From: CAVVNN01 sp963838035
GTDB lineage: Bacteria; Actinomycetota; Thermoleophilia; Solirubrobacterales; 70-9
Reading direction: 5' to 3'
NCBI GenBank assembly: GCA_963838035.1
Contig: CAWIPM010000002.1
Location: 677,249-741,248, forward strand
DNA length: 64,000 nucleotides
Shown here: positions 33,676 through 42,957 of the stretch, in pieces
Layout: each line of letters starts with the position of its first letter
How positions within the stretch are numbered: the stretch's first letter is position 1
Made by a program: the position numbers and the translations under genes
Notes under the pieces: generated by a model
Told to the model about the DNA's origin: nothing
Seen by the model: the letters and a program-made list of their open reading frames with translations, nothing else
Databases searched by the model: none

Positions 33676-34421
33676 GCCGCTTCCACGATCGCCGCAAACT
33701 CGGCCGGGTCGAGGCTGGCGCCGCCGACCAGAGCACCGTCGATATCCGGTTGGGACATCAGCTCGGCTGCGTTGCCGGGCTTCACCGAGCCACCGTAGAG
33801 GATTCGCACCTGCTCGGCCGCGGCGCCGTGGATGCGCAGCGTGTCGCGGATGAAGGCGATCGCCTCCTGGGCCTGCTCGGGGGAGGCGGTGCGGCCGGTG
33901 CCGATCGCCCAGATCGGCTCGTAGGCGATGACGACCCGGGCCAGCTCGACCGGCTCGACCGCGGCGAGGTCAGCCTCGAGTTGACGCTCCAGCACCGACT
34001 CGGTCTGATCGGCGTCGCGCGCCTCCTCGCTCTCCCCGACACAGAGGATCGGCTCGAGGCCCGCCGCCAGCGCCGCCGGCACCTTGCGCCCCAGCGCCTC
34101 GTCGGTCTCGCCGAAGAGCTGGCGCCGCTCGGAGTGGCCGAGGACGACGGCGTCGACTTCGGCCTCGAGCAGCATCGAGGCGGAGACCTCGCCGGTGAAG
34201 GCGCCCGAGCTCGCCTCGTGCATATTCTGGGCGGCGACCCGCACCGCGCTGCCGCGCGAGCGCTCGACCACCTCGCCCAGCGCCAGGTATGGCGGGCAGA
34301 TGACGACGTCGCTCTGCGTGCCGGCTATCCGGGGGAGCAGGGCATCGACGAACTCGGCGGCCTCGGCGACCGTCTTGTGCATCTTCCAGTTGGCGGCGAC
34401 GTAGGGCGTGCGCTCAGGCAT
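33672..34421 (-). CDS. tpiA: Triosephosphate isomerase
   Basis: 249 residues. PYVAANWKMHKT carries the catalytic Lys, VVLGHSERRQLFGETDEALG the His, VIAYEPIWAIGTGRTASPEQ the Glu, and ILYGGSVKPGNAAEL the phosphate loop. Full-length TIM barrel. ATG 34421 is chosen because it gives MPERTPYVAANWKM; it overlaps the pgk stop by 8 bp, and no earlier start fits. Part of gap-pgk-tpiA-gpmI-tgt. Confidence 0.97.
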   Translation of the reverse strand: MPERTPYVAANWKMHKTVAEAAEFVDALLPRIAGTQSDVVICPPYLALGEVVERSRGSAVRVAAQNMHEASSGAFTGEVSASMLLEAEVDAVVLGHSERRQLFGETDEALGRKVPAALAAGLEPILCVGESEEARDADQTESVLERQLEADLAAVEPVELARVVIAYEPIWAIGTGRTASPEQAQEAIAFIRDTLRIHGAAAEQVRILYGGSVKPGNAAELMSQPDIDGALVGGASLDPAEFAAIVEAA

Positions 34422-35601
34422 CGAGCAGGGCCTCCACCCCGGGCAGCTTCCTTCCCTCCAGCAACTCCAACGAGGCTCCTCCTCCTGTCGACAGCCAGTC
34501 CACCTTCTCACCGAGGCCGAAGCGCTGCAGCGCCGCGACCGAGTCGCCGCCGCCGACCACGGTCGTGCCGGGCGCCTCGGCGACGGCCTCGGCGACGGTG
34601 CGAGTCCCGGCGGCGAAGGGCTCCAGCTCGAACGCCCCCATCGGCCCGTTCCAGAGCACGGTGCCGGCGCTCAATACCGCCTCGGCGTAGGCCTGCGCGG
34701 TCTTCGGCCCGATGTCGAGCCCCATCCAGCCCTCCGGCACCTCGACGTCGTCGGCCTGGCGACGATCGGCGCCGGCATCGAAGCTCTCGCCGAGGACGAG
34801 GTCGACCGGCAGCACCAGCTCGCAGTCGGTGGCCCTGGCTCGCTCCAGTGCCTCCGCCGCGAGCTTCACTCCCTCCGCCTCGACCAGCGAGTCGCCGGTT
34901 GGGATCCCCTGTGCGCGGAAGAAGCAGAAGCACATCGCGCCGCCGATCAGGATCCGGTCGGCGATTTCCAGAAAGCGGTCGATGACGCCGATCTTGTCGC
35001 TGACCTTGGCGCCGCCGAGGACGACGACGAGCGGGCGCCGTGGCGACTCGACCACCGCGCTCAGCTCGGTCACCTCGCGCTCCAGCAGGAGGCCCGCGTA
35101 GCCCCGCAGCTGGTGGGCCACCCCCTCGGTGCTGGCATGGGCGCGGTGGGCGGCGCCGAAGGCGTCGTTGACGTAGAGATCGGCGAGCCCGGCGAGCGCT
35201 TCGGCGAGCGCCGTGTCGTCCCTCGTCTCCCCCGGCTCGAAGCGCACGTTCTCCAGCAGCAGCACTTCGCCGGGCCCGAGGCCCTCCGCCATCGTCTCGA
35301 CGTCGCCGCCGACGACGGCAGGCGCCTGGTGGACCTCGACGCCGAGCAGCTCGGCCAGCCTCTCCCCCACCGGCCGCATCGAGAGCGCGGGGTCTGGTCT
35401 GCCCTTCGGCCGGCCCAGGTGGGAGACGAGGACCACCGCGGCGCCTCGATCGCGCAGCAGCTCGATCGTCGGCAGGGCCGCCCGGATCCGCGTGTCGTCG
35501 GCGACCCGCCCATCGTCCAAGGGAACGTTGAAGTCGACCCGGACGAGCACCCTGCGGCCCGCGACCTCCGCATCGCGGACGCTTGCCTTCGAGAAGCTCA
35601 C
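34414..35601 (-). CDS. pgk: Phosphoglycerate kinase
   Basis: 395 residues. RVLVRVDFNVPLDDGRVADD binds 3-phosphoglycerate, VSHLGRPKG is the second substrate loop, LLLENVRFEPGETRDD, PLVVVLGGAKVSDKIGVID is the hinge and nucleotide region, and TTVVGGGDSVAALQRFGL ends the ATP site. Two-domain enzyme of normal length. Follows gap by 18 bp. Confidence 0.97.
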   Translation of the reverse strand: MSFSKASVRDAEVAGRRVLVRVDFNVPLDDGRVADDTRIRAALPTIELLRDRGAAVVLVSHLGRPKGRPDPALSMRPVGERLAELLGVEVHQAPAVVGGDVETMAEGLGPGEVLLLENVRFEPGETRDDTALAEALAGLADLYVNDAFGAAHRAHASTEGVAHQLRGYAGLLLEREVTELSAVVESPRRPLVVVLGGAKVSDKIGVIDRFLEIADRILIGGAMCFCFFRAQGIPTGDSLVEAEGVKLAAEALERARATDCELVLPVDLVLGESFDAGADRRQADDVEVPEGWMGLDIGPKTAQAYAEAVLSAGTVLWNGPMGAFELEPFAAGTRTVAEAVAEAPGTTVVGGGDSVAALQRFGLGEKVDWLSTGGGASLELLEGRKLPGVEALLDA

Positions 35602-35619
35602 CGCGCTAACCGGCGCAGC

Positions 35620-36624
35620 TCAGAGGACCTTGCCCGCCAACTCTACGCAGCGGTTCGAGTAGCCCCACTCGTTGTCATACCAGGAGACCGCCTTCGCCAG
35701 GCGGCCGTCGCCGATCACCATCGTCTGGCCGGCATCGAAGATCGAGGAGTGGGGGTCCTGGACGATGTCGGTCGAGACGATCTGGTCCTCGGTGTAGGAG
35801 AGGATCCCCTGCATGGGCCCCTCGGCGGCGGACTTGACCGCGGCGTTGACCTGCGCGACGGTTACCGGCTCGGGGGTCGTGAAGACTAGGTCGACGACCG
35901 AGCCGGTCGCCACCGGCGCCCGCATCGCCAACCCGTTCAGCTTGCCGTTCAGCTCCGGCAGCACCAGGCCGACTGCCTTGGCGGCGCCAGTCGTGGTCGG
36001 GATCAGGTTGAGCGCCGCGGCCCGCGCCCGCCGCAGGTCCTTGTGCGGCATGTCCTGGAGGCGCTGGTCGGCGGTGTAGGCGTGGATCGTGGTCATCAGG
36101 CCCTGCTCGATCCCGAACGAGTCGTTCAACACCTTCGCCAGCGGGGCGAGGCAGTTGGTCGTGCAGGAGGCATTGGAGATGATGTGATGGCTCGCCGGGT
36201 CGTAGTCGCTGTCGAAGTTGACGCCGAGGGCGACGGTCACGTCGGGCTCCTTGGCCGGGGCGGAGATGATCACCTTCTTCGCTCCCGCCGCGAGGTGCTT
36301 GGCGGCGTCGTCGCGGGCGGTGAAGAAGCCGGTCGACTCGATCACGACGTCCACGCCGAGCTCGCCCCAGGGCAGCGCCGCCGGGTCGCGCTCGGAGAGC
36401 ACCTCGATCGTCTTGCCGTCAACGGAGATCGAGGCGTCGCCGGCCTCGACCTCGCCCGGAAAGCGTCCGAGGATCGAGTCGTACTTGAGCAGGTGGGCCA
36501 GCGTCGCCGGGTCGGTGAGGTCGTTGACCGCGACGAACTCGAGGTCCGCGCCGGCGGCATGCGCTGCGCGGAATACGTTGCGGCCGATGCGACCGAAGCC
36601 GTTGATGCCGACCTTCACTGCCAT
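35620..36624 (-). CDS. gap: Glyceraldehyde-3-phosphate dehydrogenase
   Basis: 334 residues. KVGINGFGRIGRNVFRAAHA is the NAD fold, HIISNASCTTNCLAPLAKVL has the catalytic Cys near residue 153, the following TTIHAYTADQRLQDMPHKDL the His, and WYDNEWGYSNRCVELAGKVL the C-terminal signature. The residue after the second strand (VNDLTDP) is compatible with NAD. AGGAGG lies 9 nt before the ATG. It is first in the glycolytic operon. Confidence 0.97.
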   Translation of the reverse strand: MAVKVGINGFGRIGRNVFRAAHAAGADLEFVAVNDLTDPATLAHLLKYDSILGRFPGEVEAGDASISVDGKTIEVLSERDPAALPWGELGVDVVIESTGFFTARDDAAKHLAAGAKKVIISAPAKEPDVTVALGVNFDSDYDPASHHIISNASCTTNCLAPLAKVLNDSFGIEQGLMTTIHAYTADQRLQDMPHKDLRRARAAALNLIPTTTGAAKAVGLVLPELNGKLNGLAMRAPVATGSVVDLVFTTPEPVTVAQVNAAVKSAAEGPMQGILSYTEDQIVSTDIVQDPHSSIFDAGQTMVIGDGRLAKAVSWYDNEWGYSNRCVELAGKVL

Positions 36625-36660
36625 GAAGTCAAAACCTCCTGGAGTCGTTGTCTGTCGATG

Positions 36661-37023
36661 CTAGTCACTGCCGATCGTGATCTCGATTTCGTAGCCGTCG
36701 GGATCCCGGAGGAACGCCGAGTAGGAGCCGGAGCCGTGGGAGCGCCTTTCCCCCGGCTCGCTGACGCTGACGCCGCCCGCCCCTACCCCCTTCTCCCAGG
36801 ACGCCTTGACGGCGACTATGCCGAGGCCGGAGAAGCTGAGCAGGCCGAAGCCGGGCTGCGGTTCGTGGTGGGCGGCGACGAAGAAGACAGGCTTGGCGAT
36901 GCCCCACCCGATCGTGCTGTCCTCGTCGAAATGGCGCCGCCAGCCGAGCGGCGCGAGCAGCGCGTCGTAGAAGGCGGCGCTGCGATCGAGGTCTGCGACC
37001 TCAAGGAGGACGTGGTGCAACAC
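36661..37023 (-). CDS. VOC/glyoxalase-family protein
   Basis: 120 residues. MLHHVLLEVADLDRSAAFYD opens the first beta-alpha-beta-beta-beta unit and FLRDPDGYEIEITIG the end of the second, with PDGYEIE as the usual C-terminal metal strand. His3/4 and Glu in the second unit are the candidate ligands. GTG 37023 follows a TAGCCT box by 8 nt (the combined TATAGCC string ends at 37032). Role unknown; small-molecule lyase or dioxygenase. It follows the ABC permease gene on the same strand and precedes gap. Confidence 0.75.
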   Translation of the reverse strand: MLHHVLLEVADLDRSAAFYDALLAPLGWRRHFDEDSTIGWGIAKPVFFVAAHHEPQPGFGLLSFSGLGIVAVKASWEKGVGAGGVSVSEPGERRSHGSGSYSAFLRDPDGYEIEITIGSD

Positions 37024-37043
37024 GGTCGCGCAGGCTATAGGGG

Positions 37044-37820
37044 CTAGCCGTTGCGGGGGGTCCAGCGGAAGTAGCGGACCGCGAGCAGGAGGCCGAGCAC
37101 GCCCCAGGCGGCGACCACGGCGAGGTTGCCCCAGGAGACGCCGGCGCCTCCCCCACCCGCCGGGACGTAGGCGTCGAAGAAGGCCTCGAAGAAGTGACGG
37201 ATCGGGAAGGCGTCGGCGAAGTGGATGACGCCGCTGGGCAACTGGTCGTCGGGGATGAAGACGCCGGAGAGGAAGTAGAGCGGCAGCAGCAGCGCGTTGA
37301 TGATCGGTGCGGCTGCGTCCTGGGTGGGGATCGCCGCGGTCAGCGCGATGCCGAGGCAACAGAAGGCGGCTGCGCCGACGACCAGCGTGACGATGATCGC
37401 CGGCAGGCCGCTCCAGGGGATCGGCACCGAGTAGAGGACCCGGCCGATCGCCGAGAGCAGCGCCAGCATGATCAGGGCGACGACGATCGAGTTGCCGACC
37501 CGGCCGGCGATGAAGACCCAGGGGGGCATCGGGGTGCCGCGGCCCCGCTTCAGGCGCCCGTCCTCGCGGGCGATCACCAGCGACATCGCCAGGCTCTGCA
37601 TCGTCGCCGAGATCACCGAGAGGGTGATGATCGCCGGCACGTAATAGGTGGTGGTCTTGATGCCGCCGCGGACGCTGACCGTCTGGCCGCCGAAGATGAC
37701 GGCGAAGATGAGGAAGAGGATCACGGGGAACAGGACCGTGAAGAAGACAGAGGCGGGGTTGCGCCAGAACGCCTTCTGGTCGTAGCGAAACTGGTGCGCC
37801 AGGAGAGCGAGCCCGCTCAT
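37044..37820 (-). CDS. ABC-2 type exporter permease
   Basis: 258 residues with six hydrophobic segments (FTVLFPVILFLIFAVIFGG, NSIVVALIMLALLSAIGRV, PAIIVTLVVGAAAFCCLGIA and others) and the ABC2 signature AREDGRLKRGRGTPMPPWVF after the second segment. RGTPMP is the typical Arg-Gly-Thr-Pro motif of daunorubicin-resistance-type permeases (DrrB). Works with the ATPase encoded upstream, with which it overlaps by 4 bp. Substrate unknown. Confidence 0.9.
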   Translation of the reverse strand: MSGLALLAHQFRYDQKAFWRNPASVFFTVLFPVILFLIFAVIFGGQTVSVRGGIKTTTYYVPAIITLSVISATMQSLAMSLVIAREDGRLKRGRGTPMPPWVFIAGRVGNSIVVALIMLALLSAIGRVLYSVPIPWSGLPAIIVTLVVGAAAFCCLGIALTAAIPTQDAAAPIINALLLPLYFLSGVFIPDDQLPSGVIHFADAFPIRHFFEAFFDAYVPAGGGGAGVSWGNLAVVAAWGVLGLLLAVRYFRWTPRNG

Positions 37821-38692
37821 TCTGTGGCCTCCACAGTGGCCTCCGATGCGGAGGTCAGATCCAGGTAGACATCCTCGAGCGTCGGCCGCGTCACTTCGAG
37901 CATCTCCAGGTCCAGCCCCTCCTCCAGGGCCCGGGTGGTCAGCTCGTTGAGGGTCTTGACCGGGGTCGTCGTCTCCAGCGCGACCTCCTCGCCGGCCTGC
38001 CTGTAGGTGATCCTCGCCGGCCGGCTCTCGCGGTCGCCGAGGTCCTCGGGGGTGCCGCGGGCGACAATCGCCCCCCTGGCGATGATCGTCACCCGATCGG
38101 CGAGCCGCTGCGCCTCGTCCATGTAGTGGGTGGTCAGGAAGACCGTCTTGCCGAGGTCGCGCAGGCCGGCGATCACGTCCCAGGCCTGGCGGCGCGCCGA
38201 AGGGTCGAAGCCGGTGGTCGGCTCGTCGAGGAAGAGCAGCTCGGGGTCGCCGATCAGTGCCATGCCGACGTCGAGGCGGCGCTGCTGGCCGCCGGAGAGG
38301 CGGCTCGCCCGCTCATCGGCCTTGCCCTCCAGCCCGACCAGCTCGATCGTCTCCTCGATCGAGCGCGGGGCGCTGTAGTAGCCGGCGTAGAGGCCGAGCT
38401 GCTCGCGCACCGTCAGGTAGGGATCGAGGCGGCAGCTCTGCAGCACGATCCCGATCCGCTCGCGCCAGGAGCTCCCGGCATGCTCGGGGTCCTCGCCGAG
38501 GACCGATACCTCCCCCCCGCTGCGCTTGCGGTAGCCCTCGAGGATCTCGACCGTGGTCGTCTTGCCGGCGCCGTTGGGGCCGAGGAAGGCGAAGACCTCG
38601 CCTCGGTCAACCTCAAGGTCGATCCCGCGCACGGCCTCGCTGTCGCCGTAGCTCTTGCGCAGGCCGCGGATGGAGATGACGGGTTCGGCCAA
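37817..38692 (-). CDS. ABC transporter ATPase (DrrA type)
   Basis: 291 residues. FAFLGPNGAGKTTTVEILEG is Walker A, RLSGGQQRRLDVGMALIGDP the signature, LLFLDEPTTGFDP Walker B and FLTTHYMDEAQRLADRVTII the His switch. The C-terminal ~70 residues (ITYRQAGEEVALETTTPVKT) are the DrrA regulatory part. Multidrug or lipid exporter with the ABC-2 permease. Followed by the permease with ATGA overlap. Confidence 0.93.
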   Translation of the reverse strand: MAEPVISIRGLRKSYGDSEAVRGIDLEVDRGEVFAFLGPNGAGKTTTVEILEGYRKRSGGEVSVLGEDPEHAGSSWRERIGIVLQSCRLDPYLTVREQLGLYAGYYSAPRSIEETIELVGLEGKADERASRLSGGQQRRLDVGMALIGDPELLFLDEPTTGFDPSARRQAWDVIAGLRDLGKTVFLTTHYMDEAQRLADRVTIIARGAIVARGTPEDLGDRESRPARITYRQAGEEVALETTTPVKTLNELTTRALEEGLDLEMLEVTRPTLEDVYLDLTSASEATVEATE

Positions 38693-38713
38693 AGCGCGGC
38701 GATTCTATGGCGA

Positions 38714-39646
38714 TCAGGCGTTGAGCTCGACGTCGCGGTGCTTGACGCGGACCACCACGTCGTCGCGCTCGGCGAGATCTCGGCGGATCCGGTCGGCCAC
38801 CGTGACCGAGCGGTGGCGGCCGCCGGTGCAGCCGATGGCGATCGTCAGGTGGCTCTTGCCCTCCGCCACGTAGGCGGGGACGAGGAACTGGAGAAGCGGC
38901 AGAAGGCGGCCGTAGAACTCGCCCGCCTGGGTCCCCGACTCGACGTACTCGCGCACCTCGCGGTCGAGCCCCGTCATCGGCCGCAGCTCGTCGACGTAGT
39001 GGGGGTTGGGCAGGAAGCGCACGTCGAGGGTGAGGTCGGCGTCGCGCGGCGGGCCGTTCTTGAAGCCGAAGGTGAGCAGGGTCAGCGCCATCTTGCCGCT
39101 CTCGTGGCCGCCGGCCATCTCCTCTGCGATGCGGCGGCGAAGATCGGCCGCGGTCAGGTCGCTGCTGTCCATGACGACGTCGGCGCGGGCGCGCAGCGGC
39201 GCCAGCAGCTCGCGCTCGGCCCGGATCCCATCGACTATCCGCCCTTCGGGGGCGAGCGGGTGGCGGCGCCTGGTCTCCTTGTAGCGGTCGACCAGCGTCT
39301 CCTCGTCGGCCTCGAGAAAGAGAACCTTCGGCTTCAGCCCGTCGGCCTCGAGGTCGTCGAGCACCTGGAGCAGATCGTCGAAGTAGTCGCCGCCGCGAAC
39401 GTCGGAGACGACCGCGGCGCGCTCGACCCCGCTGCCGTCGTGTCGGAACAGTTCGCCGAGGCTGCCGATCATCCGTGGCGGCAGGTTGTCGACGCAGAAG
39501 TAGCCGCCGTCCTCGAAGGCGGCGATCGCCTCCGACTTGCCGGCGCCGGAGTGCCCGGTGATGACGACCAGCGTCACTTCCCGGTTGGGCCGGCCGCCGT
39601 TGCGTGCTGCCTCGCCTTTCGTCGCCTTCTCGGCTTTCTTCGCCAT
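38714..39646 (-). CDS. rapZ: RapZ/YvcJ family nucleotide-binding protein
   Basis: 310 residues. LVVITGHSGAGKSEAIAAFE is Walker A (GHSGAGKS), FCVDNLPPRMI the DNLP motif, VSDVRGGDYF, FLEADEETLVDRYKETRRRH, and IAIGCTGGRHRSVTVADRI the C-terminal GCTGGRHRSV. In Gram-positives YvcJ-type proteins act on RNA or UDP-sugar signalling; E. coli RapZ controls glmS. Uncommon N-terminal extension of ~20 basic residues. Follows uvrC by 6 bp, the conserved order. Usual downstream partners yvcK and whiA are absent. Confidence 0.93.
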   Translation of the reverse strand: MAKKAEKATKGEAARNGGRPNREVTLVVITGHSGAGKSEAIAAFEDGGYFCVDNLPPRMIGSLGELFRHDGSGVERAAVVSDVRGGDYFDDLLQVLDDLEADGLKPKVLFLEADEETLVDRYKETRRRHPLAPEGRIVDGIRAERELLAPLRARADVVMDSSDLTAADLRRRIAEEMAGGHESGKMALTLLTFGFKNGPPRDADLTLDVRFLPNPHYVDELRPMTGLDREVREYVESGTQAGEFYGRLLPLLQFLVPAYVAEGKSHLTIAIGCTGGRHRSVTVADRIRRDLAERDDVVVRVKHRDVELNA

Positions 39647-39652
39647 CCGCCC

Positions 39653-41536
39653 TCAGCCGGTCCTGTTGAGTTGCTCGTGGATCTCACGAGCCACTTTGCC
39701 AGGCACACCGGGCACTGCCTCGAGCTCCTCCCGGGAGGCCGCGAGAAACCGCTCTGGAGAGCCGAAATGCTGGAGCAGGGCACGCTTGCGAACCGGGCCG
39801 ACGCCCTTCAGCTCGTCGAGGACCGAGCCGGTCATCGCCCGGTCGCGGCGACCGCGGTGGTGCTCGATCGCGAAGCGATGGGCCTCGTCGCGCACCCGCT
39901 GCAGCAGCTTCGATGCCTCCGAGTCGGCGGGCAGGTCGATCGGGGCCCGCCGGCCCGGGACGTGGACCTCCTCCAGCCGCTTGGCGAGGCTGATGACGGT
40001 GACGCCGAGCTCGGCGAAGGGGCGCAGGGCGCGCATCCCGGCGGCGAGCTGGCCCTTGCCGCCGTCGATCACGATCAGCGATGGAAGCGAGGCGAAGCTC
40101 TCGTCGCGCGCCCTGTCGTGGGGAGAGTGGTCGGCCTGGTCGAGGTAGCGGCTCATCCTGCGACCAAGCACCTCCCCCATCGAGGCAAAGTCGTCGGAGC
40201 CGTTGCTGCGCTCGCCCCGCACCTTGAATCTGCGGTAGTCGGCCTTCTTGGTCGCACCCCCCTCGAACACCACCATCGAGGCAACGGTGTGCTCGCCGCC
40301 GAGGTTGGAGATGTCGAAGCCCTCGATCCGCACCGGCAGCTCCTCCATCCCAAGCGCCTCGCGCAGCACGGCGAGCGACTCGACCCGGCGCTGGCGGCGG
40401 TGCTCGCGGCGCAGCCGGTCCTGGTCGAGGGCGAGGCGGGCGTTGCGCTCGGCCAGCTCGCGCAGGCGGCGCTTGTCGCCTCGCTCGGCGACGCGCACCT
40501 CGACCGGCGAGCCGCGGCGCTCGCTCAGGGCCTCGGCGAGGACATCTGAGCGCTCGCTCAGGTACGGGCCGACGACGATCGTCCGCGGCAACGCCGGCGA
40601 GGCCGCGTAGTACTGGCCGATGAACTCCTCGGCGACCTCGGCGAGGTCGCGCTCGGCCTTGTTGTCGAGGTAGAAGCTCTGGCGCTCGGCGAGGATGCCG
40701 TCGCGAACCTGGAAGACCTGGGCGTTGGCGTCGGCCCCCTCCGCCGCGACTCCGATCAGATCGGCGGTTCCGACCGAGCCGCCGGCGACCCGCTGGCGCT
40801 CGAAGAGGGACCCGATCGCCCTGAGGCGGTCGCGATGCAGGGCGGCGCGCTCGAACTCCCGCGCCGCCGCCGCCTCGTCCATCTTGACCCGCTCGTCGGC
40901 CTCCACCTGGCGGTAGCGGCCGGAGAGGAAATCGACGATCGCGTCGATGTTGTGGCGATACTCGTCCCGGTCGACGTAGCCGACGCAGGGCGCCCCGCAT
41001 CGCTTGATGTAGTAGTCGAGGCAGGGGCTGCCGGAGCGCCGCCCCGGCTCGGAGCCCTCGCAGGTGCGGAACTGGAACAGCTTGCCGAGCAGGTCGAGCG
41101 TCTCGCGCACCCGCTTGGCGCTGGAGAAGGGGCCGAAGTAGGCACGGCCGGGCCGGTGCTTCTCGCGGGTGAAGTAGACGCGAGGGTAGTCCTCGTCGAG
41201 GCTGACGGCGACGTATGGATAGGACTTGTCGTCGCGCAGGCGGATGTTGAAGCGCGGGCGGTGGCGCTTGATGAAGCTCTGCTCGGCGAGCAGCGCCTCG
41301 GCCTCGTTGGCGGTGACGAGGAACTCGATCCGATCGACGCGGCCGGTGAGCCGGCTCTCGCCGCCCGAGAAGTGGGAGGCGACGCGCTTGCGGATCGAGC
41401 GGGCCTTGCCGACGTAGACGATCTCGCCGCTGCCGTCGTGGAATAGATAGACGCCAGGAGCGTCGGGCAGCTCGCGGCGCTGCTGCGCGATCCGCTCGGC
41501 ACGGGTGCGGCCGCCGTTCTGTTCGCCTGCTGCCAT
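39653..41536 (-). CDS. uvrC: Excinuclease ABC subunit C
   Basis: 627 residues. DAPGVYLFHDGSGEIVYVGK is the N-terminal GIY-YIG nuclease, EADERVKMDEAAAAREFERA the UVR motif, RIEGFDISNLGGEHTVASMV plus PSLIVIDGGKGQLAAGMRAL the RNase-H-like C-terminal nuclease, and GVGPVRKRALLQHFGS the first HhH. Complete. Makes both incisions in nucleotide excision repair. ATG 41536 follows TACCCT by 7 nt, so uvrC starts a leaderless unit with rapZ. Confidence 0.97.
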   Translation of the reverse strand: MAAGEQNGGRTRAERIAQQRRELPDAPGVYLFHDGSGEIVYVGKARSIRKRVASHFSGGESRLTGRVDRIEFLVTANEAEALLAEQSFIKRHRPRFNIRLRDDKSYPYVAVSLDEDYPRVYFTREKHRPGRAYFGPFSSAKRVRETLDLLGKLFQFRTCEGSEPGRRSGSPCLDYYIKRCGAPCVGYVDRDEYRHNIDAIVDFLSGRYRQVEADERVKMDEAAAAREFERAALHRDRLRAIGSLFERQRVAGGSVGTADLIGVAAEGADANAQVFQVRDGILAERQSFYLDNKAERDLAEVAEEFIGQYYAASPALPRTIVVGPYLSERSDVLAEALSERRGSPVEVRVAERGDKRRLRELAERNARLALDQDRLRREHRRQRRVESLAVLREALGMEELPVRIEGFDISNLGGEHTVASMVVFEGGATKKADYRRFKVRGERSNGSDDFASMGEVLGRRMSRYLDQADHSPHDRARDESFASLPSLIVIDGGKGQLAAGMRALRPFAELGVTVISLAKRLEEVHVPGRRAPIDLPADSEASKLLQRVRDEAHRFAIEHHRGRRDRAMTGSVLDELKGVGPVRKRALLQHFGSPERFLAASREELEAVPGVPGKVAREIHEQLNRTG

Positions 41537-41598
41537 AGGCCAAAGGGTAGGCTCCTGGCCGCACGGCCAAACCTGTACGCAGACACGGAGAGAGCGAG

Positions 41599-42423
41599 AT
41601 GACCACCCAGACCCTGAGCCCCCCCGACCTCAACACTCTGCGGATCGAGATCGACGGGGACATCGGCACGCTGACGCTCGACCGGGCCGACGCCTTCAAC
41701 GCGATGAGCCCGGAGATGATCGGCGAGCTGACCGTCGCCTTCGCCTGGCTCGCCGACCGGGCGCCGCTGCGGGCGCTGATCGTGACCGGCGCCGGCAAGG
41801 CCTTCTGCGCCGGCGGCGACGTCACCTGGTTCCGCAAAGGCGTAGAGGAGGAGGAGATCGACCTCCCCTCCGAGGTGCGGCGTGGGGCGGAGGCGCTGCA
41901 TGCGGCGATCGTCGACCTGCGGAGGATCCCCTACCCGGTGATCGCGGCCGTCAACGGTCCGGCGGCGGGAGCCGGCTTCTCTCTGGCGCTGGCCTGCGAT
42001 ACCAGGATCGCCTCCGAGGCGGCCTTCTTCGCCCCGGCCTACGGCCGCATCGGCGCCTCTCCGGATGGCGGCATGACCTACTTCCTGCCGCGGGTCGTCG
42101 GGCCGAGCAGGGCACTGGAGATCCTCCTCGACGACCCCAACATGAACGCCCAGGAGGCGCTGGCGGAGAAGCTCGTCGCCGAGGTCGCTGCTCCCGAGGA
42201 TCTGATCGACCGCGCCCGGGCCAAGGCCGAGAAGCTCGCCGCCAAGGCTCCCCACTACGTGCGGATGGCGAAGCTGCTCTGCGGACAGAGCATCGAGAAC
42301 AACCTCACCCAGCACCTCCAGCTCGAGCGCCACGGGATCGCCGACAGCATGGCGACGGAGGACCTGCGCAACGGTGTCGAGGCGTTCTTCGGCGGCGAGA
42401 CACCCGAGTTCAACGGCCGCTGA
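41599..42423 (+). CDS. Enoyl-CoA hydratase/isomerase family protein
   Basis: 274 residues. LIVTGAGKAFCAGGDVTWFR is the oxyanion loop (FCAGGD), IPYPVIAAVNGPAAGAGFSL plus ALACDTRIASEAAFFAPAYG the second oxyanion strand, and RIGASPDGGMTYFLPRVVG the catalytic segment. Catalytic Glu of crotonases would be near AAGAGFSLALACD/GRIGASPDGG; a Glu at the usual place is not obvious (Asp in SPDGG), so isomerase activity is as likely. An SD-like GGAGAG precedes the ATG. Divergent from uvrC. Confidence 0.85.
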   Translation: MTTQTLSPPDLNTLRIEIDGDIGTLTLDRADAFNAMSPEMIGELTVAFAWLADRAPLRALIVTGAGKAFCAGGDVTWFRKGVEEEEIDLPSEVRRGAEALHAAIVDLRRIPYPVIAAVNGPAAGAGFSLALACDTRIASEAAFFAPAYGRIGASPDGGMTYFLPRVVGPSRALEILLDDPNMNAQEALAEKLVAEVAAPEDLIDRARAKAEKLAAKAPHYVRMAKLLCGQSIENNLTQHLQLERHGIADSMATEDLRNGVEAFFGGETPEFNGR

Positions 42424-42493
42424 ACCCGGCCGGCGGACGGCTCGTATCCGGTTACAGTCTGTCCTACCGTCTCTCCCCCGGAAAGGACCCAGC

Positions 42494-42929
42494 ATGAAGA
42501 AGGCCGCCGCAGTAATCGTCCTCGTCCTCGCCTCCCTCGCGCTGGTCGCCTGTGGTAGCAGCGGTTCGTCCTCGAGCTCGAGCACGACGACCTCCGAAGG
42601 CGCAGCCGCGACGGGTGGGAGCGCAGAAGGCGACCGGCGGCGGCGAAACGATCTCGCTCGAAACCGACCCCAACGGCCAGCTCGCCTACACGACGACGAC
42701 GGCCACGGCGAAGGCCGGCGACGTGACGATCGACTTCACCAACAAGCAGCCGCTCGAACACGACGTCGCGATCGAAAACTCCAACGGCGAAGTGGTCGGC
42801 CAGACCGAACTGGTCGCCGAAGGCTCGACCTCAGCGCCGGTGAAGCTGAAGCCCGGCACCTACCACTACTTCTGCACCGTGCCCGGCCACCGCGAACAGG
42901 GCATGGAAGGGACGCTTACCGTCAAGTAG
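42494..42929 (+). pseudogene. Cupredoxin (plastocyanin-like lipoprotein), frameshifted
   Basis: First frame: MKKAAAVIVLVLASLALVAC, a lipobox LALVAC then a Ser/Thr linker. From GGSAEG the coding switches to the next frame, giving TGGGETISLETDPNGQLAYT and TTTATAKAGDVTIDFTNKQP. Deleting one G at about 42631 joins them. Copper ligands are intact in the second part: His in PLEHDVAIEN, then Cys, His and Met in YHYFCTVPGHREQGMEG. So the domain is complete apart from the base shift; sequencing error is likely. Confidence 0.75.
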
Positions 42930-42957
42930 GGCCCTGCCGGAGCGAGCGGAGGCCGAG

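Noticed and set aside
38126..40549. An 807-codon frame antisense to the ABC ATPase, rapZ and uvrC
   Set aside because: Three well-defined genes lie on the other strand and the frame has no motif.
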